A DNA stretch of 50,738 nt from Pseudomonadota bacterium (lineage in GTDB: Bacteria > Pseudomonadota > Gammaproteobacteria > Berkiellales > Berkiellaceae): assembly GCA_018241965.1 (NCBI GenBank), contig JAFECS010000019.1, positions 18,927 through 69,664 on the forward strand, read 5' to 3'. The translations under genes were made by a program, and so were the position numbers. Shown in pieces: positions 1-6,028 of the stretch (its first letter is position 1; every line of letters starts with the position of its first letter). The notes under the pieces are model-generated. The model searched no databases and was not told the DNA's origin. It saw only the letters and a program-made list of their open reading frames with translations.

Positions 1-677
1 CCGTCGATAAGTATTACTTCTGGCGCTTTTCTTTTATGTTGAAATTCGTATTTCTGCTTCGCTCTTAAAATAATGCTCTCTTCTTTAGTTAAGCGTCTTG
101 AAGGTACTTTTTCTACTTGTTCTGACAAGGCTTGTGCTAAGTTTTCAATTAATACCACGCCACAGTCATGCCTGTGTTCTTGAAGCAAGCATTGGGAGTA
201 TTCTAATTTACTTATTTCAAATCCAAGCTTTTCAAAAATAGTTAAATTGCGTCGTAGTTCCTCTTGAATAAGCTTGACATCTTCTGCTCTTAAAATTGAA
301 TTAATAACCTGCACATCAATTGTTTTATTCGCTTTAAATTCAGCAATAAGACCTTGGTAATGTGATCCACCATTTAAATAAGTTACTAAACAGAAAGGGC
401 GTTTTGTATTTGTCAAAATGCTATCCAATACTAGCTGAGCTTGTTCATCGCTTTGTTGTTTTTTGGCAACACCTTGTTTTGATGCCGTTTTAGGATCTTT
501 AATGTCATAAGTGGTAATGCCTGTAGAAGTAACTATAGGCAGACCTTTGTATTGTCTACCATTAAATTTTTTTTCAATTATTGAGTCTATTATTTGATCT
601 TCATATAGTGAATCGACATCTATATCTATCGTAACTTGATCGGCAAAAATGACAGTATGTATATTATTTGCTAGCAT
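1..677 (-). CDS. CE-clan (Ulp1/C48-like) cysteine protease, partial
   Basis: The reading frame starts at the ATG at 677 and runs off the left edge, giving 225 visible residues. It shows the order of a clan CE protease: H106 in GGSHYQGLIAEF, then N126 in VINSI at the place where Ulp1 has Asp-Ser-Leu, then Q166 and the nucleophile candidate C172 in QEHRHDCGVVLIENL, which closely matches the Q-x-DCGV signature of Ulp1/SENP and bacterial deubiquitinases. From the family, such enzymes cleave ubiquitin, SUMO or NEDD8 conjugates, or acetylate host proteins in the YopJ branch. A role as an injected effector is inference. His-Asn-Cys instead of His-Asp-Cys would be slightly unusual but is seen in the clan. 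The C-terminus is missing, so length and a secretion signal cannot be judged. The Shine-Dalgarno is weak (GGGAATAAAAACC). Confidence 0.7.
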   Translation of the reverse strand, partial: MLANNIHTVIFADQVTIDIDVDSLYEDQIIDSIIEKKFNGRQYKGLPIVTSTGITTYDIKDPKTASKQGVAKKQQSDEQAQLVLDSILTNTKRPFCLVTYLNGGSHYQGLIAEFKANKTIDVQVINSILRAEDVKLIQEELRRNLTIFEKLGFEISKLEYSQCLLQEHRHDCGVVLIENLAQALSEQVEKVPSRRLTKEESIILRAKQKYEFQHKRKAPEVILID

Positions 678-762
678 GGTTTTTATTCCCTTGATTTTAA
701 GCCCTAAAAGTTGTTTATTTTTTTGGGCGAGAAGAGTTATCTGTTATTGCAAATAATATGAC

Positions 763-830
763 TTTATGACATAAACTCAAGAAGGACTGGTATGAGCAGT
801 ATAAAATTCAGGATAAAAGGCAGTGAATAA
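763..830. repeat. 68-bp dispersed repeat, copy 1
   Basis: This stretch matches 13223-13290 without gaps, differing at 6 of 68 positions. Both copies lie upstream of a minus-strand effector-like gene (CE protease here, ankyrin protein there). Read on the plus strand, one frame gives KLKKDWYEQYKIQDKRQ followed by a stop, and the other copy KLKKEWYEQYKIQDERQ. Four of the six differences fall at third codon positions in that frame, so the repeat may be the tail of a decayed multicopy gene rather than a regulatory site. An in-frame TGA replaces the TGG of the other copy. Confidence 0.6.
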
Positions 831-922
831 GTGCCTAACCCGAATCAGTCCTATTATCATTTTAGTTTATAGTCACACGAGCTATTGCATTTGTTACACT
901 ATCAACTGATTCTTCAGGTAGG

Positions 923-1098
923 AATTGCGGGGACACCCCTTTTAGTAAAAGTAGGAATTGCCGGGACACCCCTTTTAGCAAAAGTAAATTAATAGAGGTG
1001 TCGCAAATTCATCTGATAAATTCTAAAAAATCAAGAAATATCGTATGCGTTAATGCATCTTTTGAAGTTTTTAGTATAGATTTGGGGGATGTCCCTTT
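923..1098. repeat. REP/BIME-like composite hairpin element (A plus B modules)
   Basis: A half copy of hairpin module A (TTGCGGGGACACCCC onward, 925-952) is followed by a complete 49-bp A module at 958-1006 whose ends are inverted (TTGCCGGGACACCCC at the left, GAGGTGTCGCAA at the right). After 25 bp comes module B (1032-1098), which begins CAAGAAATATCGTATGCG and ends with the small palindrome GGGATGTCCC plus T-run. The same A-25 bp-B arrangement recurs at 3548-3690. Together with the part up to 1122, this fills the gap between the protease gene and the peptide gene; I see no gene in it. Confidence 0.8.
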
Positions 1099-1122
1099 CC
1101 TTCTTTCCTTCACCAATTAGAT

Positions 1123-1317
1123 CTATTCTGATTTAGCGTTGAAATATTGATAAGCTGCATAGGCTGTATAGCCACCCAATCCTAAAACAAGACCACCTCC
1201 AACAGTTACAACACCTAAAAATGCCAAAATAATTGGGCCAATTCCTGCTGCCATACCGATGTCACTGCCACCACTAATCACATTAGAGTGTATTTCTTTT
1301 TCAGTTAAAATCCTCAT
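1123..1317 (-). CDS. Bacteriocin-like peptide with double-glycine leader
   Basis: The 64-residue product begins MRILTEKEIHSNVISGG, a classic double-glycine leader (MR-x-L-T-x-x-E-I ... GG) of the kind cut by peptidase-C39 ABC exporters in class II bacteriocins and colicin V-type microcins. The remainder (about 47 residues) is a single hydrophobic segment rich in Gly and Ala, with G-x-x-x-G patterns, and a short polar tail, fitting a membrane-active peptide. The frame is open further upstream to 1398, but the leader and a GAGG sequence upstream favour the ATG at 1317. Two other peptides with such leaders are at 16140 and 22512. No exporter or immunity gene is adjacent, so the role (toxin, signal or host-directed) is open. 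Confidence 0.7.
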   Translation of the reverse strand: MRILTEKEIHSNVISGGSDIGMAAGIGPIILAFLGVVTVGGGLVLGLGGYTAYAAYQYFNAKSE

Positions 1318-1469
1318 ATTTAATAACCTCATATCAATAATTTTGAAGTTAAATAACATCGCACAAGTTTGAAAACAAGGCAAGGAAAAACAACTCAATT
1401 CGGTGCGATTAGGTCAAAAATCCATATATTTTCCATGAGAATGCACTTTATATTTTTATTATATCCAAT

Positions 1470-1504
1470 AAATATGCCATAAATAATTGCTTTTTTATGG
1501 TTCA
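1470..1504 (-). promoter_or_regulatory. Conserved upstream element shared with 8529-8562
   Basis: About 35 bp containing ATTATTTATGGCATATTT (read on the minus strand) plus a nearby TGAAC and A-run recur at 8529-8562. Both copies lie upstream of minus-strand genes for small Gly-rich membrane peptides (starts 1317 and 8447). Shared position suggests a common promoter or operator, but distances to the start codon differ (about 150 and 80 bp), so a dispersed repeat is also possible. The rest of 1318-1696 holds only a degraded hairpin motif (GCAGGACACCC near 1550) and AT-rich sequence. Confidence 0.35.
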
Positions 1505-1696
1505 CTCGCGGTATACATTCATCTATCATATCTGGTTGAAGACATAGCAGGACACCCTTCTTTTAACTAAACAACAATTTCATTGATAATTAAAATCATC
1601 TTGAACAAATCAATGGTAAAAAACTTAAATTTAGAATCAGAGGTGTTATCTTAAAGAATGAAAAGTTATATAGTTCGGAACCGTGCCATGTAATTA

Positions 1697-2743
1697 TCAA
1701 GCAGCATGCAAATAACATTTCTTAGCTGCTTTTGTTCCTCTAGGCTTGCGCATTCTGTATTGACTACCAAATTCAGCTAATATCACAATGTGTCCGACAG
1801 CATGATAAAAATGCTGCTCAAGATTCTTCACCATCTCAAACCAGCCTGTAGAAGTTAATTTAAGTCTTGTGAGTATAGGCGAAAGATGTTCAGGGATAAC
1901 TCCCCTTTTATTTTCTCTTAAAATGCGCCCTGTAGTATCAACAAGCTGCAAATAGTCGGATAATCGAAAATCAATTGCAGGAAAATCATTTAGCGGGTTT
2001 CCATTAGCAAATGGTACTAAACTAGAGGGCTGTTTTGCTTTGTCACATAATTTAGCCACAGCTTCAGATGGTGAAACTTGTTTAGATGCTTTTACTGAAT
2101 CTTTCTTTTTATTAATGCTTTTTGCTGCTTCTTTAATTCTTTCATAAATAGAAGTAAATTCAGACTCTTCAGGCGTAGAAGCAATTTTAGCGCGAATAGG
2201 GTTAAGATCGACATACGCCATGGTTGCTAACAAAGCGCCTTCATCTAATAACGCTTGTGATTTAAAGCGCCCTTCCCAAAATCTTCCAGTGCAATTATCT
2301 TCTTCATTTGAAAACTTAGCGATAGTTTCATTAATGCAACGCATAAACCAGCTGATGCTCATCAATCTTTCGCGCCAGAGAGCTACTTTGCTATCAACTA
2401 GATGCTCAGTCACGAAGGGGCCATCTAACTTAGCCGCATCACGAGGAAATAGTGCAGCCCAACGTTCGATAATATCGTTATTTTTCCAAGCCTTGGCTTC
2501 ACTTTCATTTACATATAGCACAAGATGATAATGATTACTCATCACAGCATAAGCACAAATTTTAATAGCAAAGATGCTACTTAATTGTTTGATGCGCGTC
2601 ACCAACCAGCCTTTTCGATGCTCAAAATCTTGACCTGTGTGCATGTCACGACCACACAAATAACTTCTGCGAACACAGCGTGTCATGCAGTGATAATAAC
2701 GTGTAGCGTCTAAATCAATTTTAGTATAGCGAGGAGCTGTCAT
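1697..2743 (-). CDS. REP-associated tyrosine transposase (RAYT, Y1/HUH family)
   Basis: The 348-residue product has the family's landmarks in order: RYYHCMTRCVRRSYLCG (15-31), the HUH metal-binding motif in SNHYHLVLYV (H71, H73), GRFWEGRFKSQALL (about 153-166), and the catalytic tyrosine motif TMAYVDLNPIRA (Y177). These define IS200-like transposases of the RAYT branch, which nick and rejoin single-stranded DNA at REP palindromes. The roughly 150-residue C-terminal extension is longer than the minimal enzyme and is of unknown function. The gene is bracketed by hairpin elements of the same family (958-1098 and 2801-2890), the usual arrangement of a RAYT with its cognate REPs. It carries no terminal repeats of its own and is probably a domesticated single-copy enzyme. 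Confidence 0.9.
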   Translation of the reverse strand: MTAPRYTKIDLDATRYYHCMTRCVRRSYLCGRDMHTGQDFEHRKGWLVTRIKQLSSIFAIKICAYAVMSNHYHLVLYVNESEAKAWKNNDIIERWAALFPRDAAKLDGPFVTEHLVDSKVALWRERLMSISWFMRCINETIAKFSNEEDNCTGRFWEGRFKSQALLDEGALLATMAYVDLNPIRAKIASTPEESEFTSIYERIKEAAKSINKKKDSVKASKQVSPSEAVAKLCDKAKQPSSLVPFANGNPLNDFPAIDFRLSDYLQLVDTTGRILRENKRGVIPEHLSPILTRLKLTSTGWFEMVKNLEQHFYHAVGHIVILAEFGSQYRMRKPRGTKAAKKCYLHAA

Positions 2744-2800
2744 AGTGATACTTCAATGTTACAAAAACATTTTATTTTTGCACAGAGAATTTTAGCAAAT

Positions 2801-2890
2801 CAAGAAATATCATATGCATTAATGCATCTTTTACAGTTGTAGTGATAGCTTTAGGGAATGTCCCTTTATTTTTTTGGGGGGGTGTCCCTT
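2801..2890. repeat. REP-like B module flanking the RAYT gene
   Basis: A B module (CAAGAAATATCATATGCA at 2801, ending GGGAATGTCCC at about 2854-2864) is followed by a second small hairpin GGGGGGTGTCCC (2876-2888). It lies just upstream of the RAYT start and mirrors the composite element downstream of that gene. Confidence 0.75.
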
Positions 2891-2983
2891 CTTTCACTTC
2901 TTTCATAATTATTTGACTCCATAACTATCTCTAGCATACTATTTGCGGTTTTAAATTTTAACCCTGCTTAGGAGAGTTCCACC

Positions 2984-3496
2984 ATGAAAAGAGGGGTCCA
3001 TAAACTATTTGGCAATGATGAGGATGATCTTGAAGATAGTCCTGATGATAAAACTTGCACTAAACAATACAGACCAGAAGCTTCCTTAATGAGCGATCCC
3101 TTAGGTATAGCCTTATGCGAATTAAAATGTGGCAAAATCAATGCCTGGCAAAGCATTGAGCAACAATATAGCCATGGACAAGGCATATACTGGAGCTTAG
3201 AAAATTTAAAATTAGCGTTTAAAGCAAGACTTTCTGGTTTCAAGCATGCATGGAATTATATCAGACGTCAATTCATGAGATCAGATGCTGAAGAATATTT
3301 TGGCGTTTTGGACCTATATTCTGAGCAATATGTTCACTTCACCTGGGAAAGACGTTTTACTTTACAGTTTAATCAATTGGCAATAATAAGCTCAGCGCAA
3401 CAGCAACAAAGGCCAATTAATGATGGCGCTGAAATTGAGACGCTTGAAACTTTAATTGAAGAAGGATTAGAAAAATTGCACCAAAAATTGAGATAA
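2984..3496 (+). CDS. Hypothetical protein, 170 aa
   Basis: I do not recognise this protein. It begins MKRGVHKLFGNDEDDLED, has an acidic N-terminus, a central Trp- and aromatic-rich part (IYWSLENLKLAFKARLSGFKH) and a helical C-terminus (EIETLETLIEEGLEKLHQKL). It has no signal peptide or membrane segment and would be cytoplasmic or an exported effector. A good Shine-Dalgarno (TTAGGAGAG) lies 8 bases before the ATG, which supports it as a real gene. It stands alone on the plus strand between two hairpin-repeat blocks. Confidence 0.65.
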   Translation: MKRGVHKLFGNDEDDLEDSPDDKTCTKQYRPEASLMSDPLGIALCELKCGKINAWQSIEQQYSHGQGIYWSLENLKLAFKARLSGFKHAWNYIRRQFMRSDAEEYFGVLDLYSEQYVHFTWERRFTLQFNQLAIISSAQQQQRPINDGAEIETLETLIEEGLEKLHQKLR

Positions 3497-3547
3497 TTGA
3501 ACTCAATCTCGCAACCTTTTAAAAATTATTTCTCTTTTTTAGCGAAA

Positions 3548-3690
3548 TTGTCAGGACACCCCTTTGAGTAATAATAAAACTAAAAGGGGGGTAGCAAATT
3601 CAACTCAGAATTTTTAACACACTAAGAAATATCGTATGCGTTAACGCATATTTTGCAGTTGTCAGGATAGCTTTGAGGGATGTCCCTTTT
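3548..3690. repeat. REP/BIME-like composite element, second full copy
   Basis: Module A (3548-3597, TTGTCAGGACACCCC at the left end and GGGGGGTAGCAA at the right) is followed after 24 bp by module B (3622-3690, CTAAGAAATATCGTATGCG to GAGGGATGTCCCTTTT). Order and spacing match 958-1098, so this is one roughly 141-bp repeated unit rather than chance hairpins. Confidence 0.8.
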
Positions 3691-3778
3691 CCACCCCTTT
3701 GAGGGATGTCCCTTTTCCACCCCTTTTCCACCTTGAGGGATGTCCCTTTTCCACCTTGAGGGATGTCCCTTTTCCACC
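3673..3778. repeat. Four tandem copies of a 23-bp hairpin unit
   Basis: The unit TTGAGGGATGTCCC followed by TTTTCCACC occurs at 3673-3695, 3699-3721, 3733-3755 and 3756-3778. Each contains the palindrome GGGA-TG-TCCC and a T-run, so each could form a small hairpin. Copies 3 and 4 are contiguous; the others are separated by 3 and 11 bp (CCT and CCCTTTTCCAC), which rules out a CRISPR. It looks like local amplification of the end of module B. Confidence 0.85.
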
Positions 3779-3782
3779 CTTT

Positions 3783-3857
3783 CCATTGATACAACAAGAT
3801 GATTTTGATAAAGCCATAAAATTTTTGAGTGAACAATTTGAAATAGAAAAAATATGA
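3783..3857 (+). pseudogene. Possible 3' remnant of a gene
   Basis: Directly after the tandem hairpins one plus-strand frame reads QQDDFDKAIKFLSEQFEIEK and ends at a TGA at 3855-3857. The composition resembles a normal helical C-terminus, as if a gene had been replaced up to this point by the repeat array. No homologue can be named, and chance cannot be excluded over 24 codons. Confidence 0.25.
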
Positions 3858-3868
3858 ATTCAGCAAGC

Positions 3869-5059
3869 CTATACAGTTGCATGACTAGGCTCAATGTTTA
3901 TGTTTTTCAACATTTCATTTTCATCAATCCCATTACTCAACATGTACGCGGCAACATGAGAATAAAACTCATATAACCCTGTACATAACGTTGAAGGATT
4001 GTTAAAACCTCTTTCTTTACTAAAACGCGTTACCAAGTCACCGCCACCACAAACACGCTGCCAACAACACGTTTTACATGCATCGGGAACCGTTTTTAAT
4101 GCCTCAGATATTTGTCTAAAAACAGGCAAATTCAGCAAATCCGAGAGCGTATGTGTTTTAACATTATATCCGGTATGCATCACATCGGATGAAGTGGTCA
4201 TCAATTCAGAAACAGGACCTAGATCCCCGTTACTTGATACATTGAGAAGATGATGAGAAAAATCCTCCTCTCTGCGATCGTTAAAGCCACGACCATAGAC
4301 TGAAGAATATCCGCCTGAAAGGCTATGCATTGCATCTTTGAATAATCGAATTCTGATATTGGGGTTATCTTCGTTTGCCCATTCATCAAATAATTCACAT
4401 AAAAATTTTCCATATTGCTCAGGAGTTCCCGGTAATGGTTTACCATGTGGGGTATGGGGTAATAAAAAATCTATTCCTGTTAAGTTTAACTCATCAACGA
4501 AGTGCCGATAAATTTTTCGTGGATTCGCGTTCGGGTTGATAACACATAACACACCAGGATAATAATTTAATTTGCTTTCAATAAGCTTCTTTATTCCTCG
4601 AACTGTTCTTTCGTAAGTACTTTTACCTTTTTTATCCAATCGATAAATGTCATTATAAATAGCGGGACCATCTAAACTGATTCCAGGATAAATATGATAC
4701 TTATCAAATACCTCAATCCATTCATCGTTGATGAGAATACCATTGGTTTGAAGAGTATATTCTACTTCTGCAATATCTCTGAGCGTTTCATTGAATATAT
4801 CACACATTTTTGCCAGGTTTTTTGGGCCTATCATTAAAGGCTCACCGCCATGATAGCCAATAGTCACTTTTGACAAATTCAAATCAAGGCATCCTTGTTT
4901 AAGAAAATTTGCAAAATCTTGTGTCACATCAAAAGAGGCATAAGGTGGGTGCTCTTTATAACTTTCATCTCCACCGTAAAAAAAATAGCAATAAGTACAA
5001 TTAATATTGCATCTTTCAACGATCTTATAAACACAACTGATCTTATTATTCTTGTTCAT
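3869..5059 (-). CDS. Radical SAM/SPASM peptide maturase (RiPP, cyclophane-type candidate)
   Basis: The 396-residue enzyme has the radical SAM cluster CNINCTYC (C17, C21, C24), the GGEP motif (IGYHGGEPLM), and a C-terminal SPASM-type cysteine region: CKTCCWQRVCGGG followed about 20 residues later by FNNPSTLC. The CGGG ... NPS-x-x-C pattern is typical of RiPP maturases such as XyeB/GrrM-like cyclophane-forming enzymes and related anaerobic sulfatase-maturase-like proteins. It would use a 5'-deoxyadenosyl radical to alter the precursors encoded just upstream. The frame is open from a GTG at 5107, but that overlaps the preceding gene; the ATG at 5059 lies 4 bases after its stop, fitting translational coupling. 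Substrate and exact bond are inferred, not seen. Confidence 0.85.
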   Translation of the reverse strand: MNKNNKISCVYKIVERCNINCTYCYFFYGGDESYKEHPPYASFDVTQDFANFLKQGCLDLNLSKVTIGYHGGEPLMIGPKNLAKMCDIFNETLRDIAEVEYTLQTNGILINDEWIEVFDKYHIYPGISLDGPAIYNDIYRLDKKGKSTYERTVRGIKKLIESKLNYYPGVLCVINPNANPRKIYRHFVDELNLTGIDFLLPHTPHGKPLPGTPEQYGKFLCELFDEWANEDNPNIRIRLFKDAMHSLSGGYSSVYGRGFNDRREEDFSHHLLNVSSNGDLGPVSELMTTSSDVMHTGYNVKTHTLSDLLNLPVFRQISEALKTVPDACKTCCWQRVCGGGDLVTRFSKERGFNNPSTLCTGLYEFYSHVAAYMLSNGIDENEMLKNINIEPSHATV

Positions 5060-5063
5060 TTTT

Positions 5064-5315
5064 TTAAGGCTTCTGTGGCGCACATGGTATTCTTTTTTGT
5101 GAATCACTGTGATCGACGTGCTTATCTACATGCCCAAAGCCTTCGAGATGGTCTGCTGGTGGACAAGAAATAATCTTTTTAAGCGCTTTGGCAAGATTGC
5201 TTGAAACATCAGAACCTTGCAGATTAGCTCTCTTTTTTGACATCACTTCTCTAAATTGGTTAATCAAAATATTCTGTTGTTTACTTTTATTTTCATTTTG
5301 TTCATCGTTAGACAT
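5064..5315 (-). CDS. RiPP precursor candidate C (HX-acidic repeats)
   Basis: An 83-residue peptide immediately upstream of the radical SAM gene. The leader-like half carries INQFREVMSKKRANL, matching the F-Q-F-x-K-A region of precursors A and B. The C-terminal half holds four His-X-acidic units: HLE, HVD, HVD and HSD, followed by a short tail with one Cys and prolines. No signal peptide or double-glycine site is visible. It differs most from the other two, with an AKALKKIIS segment where they have KIIE-x-H. The four-base gap to the maturase start argues for joint translation. Confidence 0.65.
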   Translation of the reverse strand: MSNDEQNENKSKQQNILINQFREVMSKKRANLQGSDVSSNLAKALKKIISCPPADHLEGFGHVDKHVDHSDSQKRIPCAPQKP

Positions 5316-5334
5316 GATTAGTCACTTAATTTCT

Positions 5335-5580
5335 TTATTTAATTACTTGAGATTTTTTAATGCGCGAACACCAGTGGTCACGATGGCCGTCAGAATGATC
5401 ACGATGTTGGTTAACGTGTTTGCTTTCAGTATGATATGACATACTATTTTGTTGTTTTTCCGTTAAATGATTTTCTATGATTTTACTGCAATCCCTTCTT
5501 GAAGCTGGTTTTTTTTTTCCTTGAACTGCTTTTTCAAATTGAAATAAAAGATTTTCTGCTGTTTTACTATTTATAGTCAT
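5335..5580 (-). CDS. RiPP precursor candidate B (HX-acidic repeats)
   Basis: An 81-residue peptide beginning MTINSKTAENLLFQFEKAV, almost collinear with precursor A (MTANKKPSEDILFQFKKAI). After a conserved KIIE-x-H segment the C-terminal part contains His-X-acidic or His-X-Asn units: HTE, HVN, HRD, HSD and HRD, then HW, Cys and a basic tail. The conserved N-terminal half with a variable but patterned C-terminal half is what is expected of RiPP leader and core. It lies 19 bp upstream of precursor C, on the same strand. Confidence 0.7.
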   Translation of the reverse strand: MTINSKTAENLLFQFEKAVQGKKKPASRRDCSKIIENHLTEKQQNSMSYHTESKHVNQHRDHSDGHRDHWCSRIKKSQVIK

Positions 5581-5675
5581 CAGGTCCGCCCATGTAAGCT
5601 GTTCAAATTATAAAGTTTGGAATCGGTTTATCAATAAGTGGGGCTTGCTATATAAATGTGCCGTTGGCTTTGACA

Positions 5676-5891
5676 TTACTTGAGACATTTATTGACTGCT
5701 TCATAACAATCCGTATGGTGATCAGAATGTGTCGTTTCAGTATGATCTGCTCTACTTTTTCGTTGACCTTCCTCTATATGCTTTTCGATTATTTTAGTGC
5801 TATCACTGCTTGAAATTGAATTTTCTTTCCCTTTAATTGCTTTTTTAAATTGAAATAAGATATCTTCTGATGGTTTCTTATTTGCAGTCAT
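5676..5891 (-). CDS. RiPP precursor candidate A (HX-acidic repeats)
   Basis: A 71-residue peptide starting at the ATG at 5891, which has a clear Shine-Dalgarno (CAGGTGATTAAA) and gives an N-terminus that aligns with precursor B; the longer GTG frame from 5900 does not. The leader-like half ends with KIIEKHIEEGQRK. The C-terminal half contains HTE, HSD and HTD units, then Cys-Tyr and a second Cys near the end (NKCLK). It is the first gene of the presumed four-gene operon A-B-C-maturase. His-rich metal binding without modification is the main alternative for all three peptides. Confidence 0.7.
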   Translation of the reverse strand: MTANKKPSEDILFQFKKAIKGKENSISSSDSTKIIEKHIEEGQRKSRADHTETTHSDHHTDCYEAVNKCLK

Positions 5892-5934
5892 TTTAATCAC
5901 CTGAGTAAGTCAAAAAAACACTAAAGCTGTTCTA

Positions 5935-5949
5935 GGGTTATGATAACCC
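5935..5949. promoter_or_regulatory. Perfect 15-bp palindrome upstream of the RiPP operon
   Basis: GGGTTAT-G-ATAACCC lies about 44 bp before the start of precursor A, between that gene and the AAA+ gene. Symmetry with a single central base fits a dimeric repressor site better than an RNA terminator, since there is no adjoining T-run on either strand. Its function is inferred only from position. Confidence 0.4.
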
Positions 5950-6028
5950 ACCTATGTAAGTTACTTGCTTACCATGGTTTCCATTAGCAGGTTTGTATCG
6001 CAATACCATGTTTATTCAATAAAAATTA

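Noticed and set aside
790..830. Conserved 12-codon mini-gene MSSIKFRIKGSE / MSSTKYRMKGSE with AAGGA upstream
   Set aside because: The differences between the two copies fit another frame (KLKK-x-WYEQYKIQD) better, so a tiny peptide gene is the weaker reading.
3673..3778. Tandem repeats as a CRISPR array
   Set aside because: The copies are contiguous or separated by 3 to 11 bp of related sequence, there are no unique spacers, and no cas genes are near; they belong to the hairpin repeat family.
3600..3894. Open frames of 88-90 codons over the hairpin array
   Set aside because: Their sequence is the translated hairpin repeats (KGHPS/KRDIPQ strings), with no Shine-Dalgarno and no natural composition.
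5064..5900. The three His-rich peptides as simple metal-binding or metallochaperone proteins
   Set aside because: This is possible, but the strict H-x-D/E/N spacing, conserved leader-like halves and direct coupling to a radical SAM/SPASM enzyme favour RiPP precursors; kept as the main alternative.
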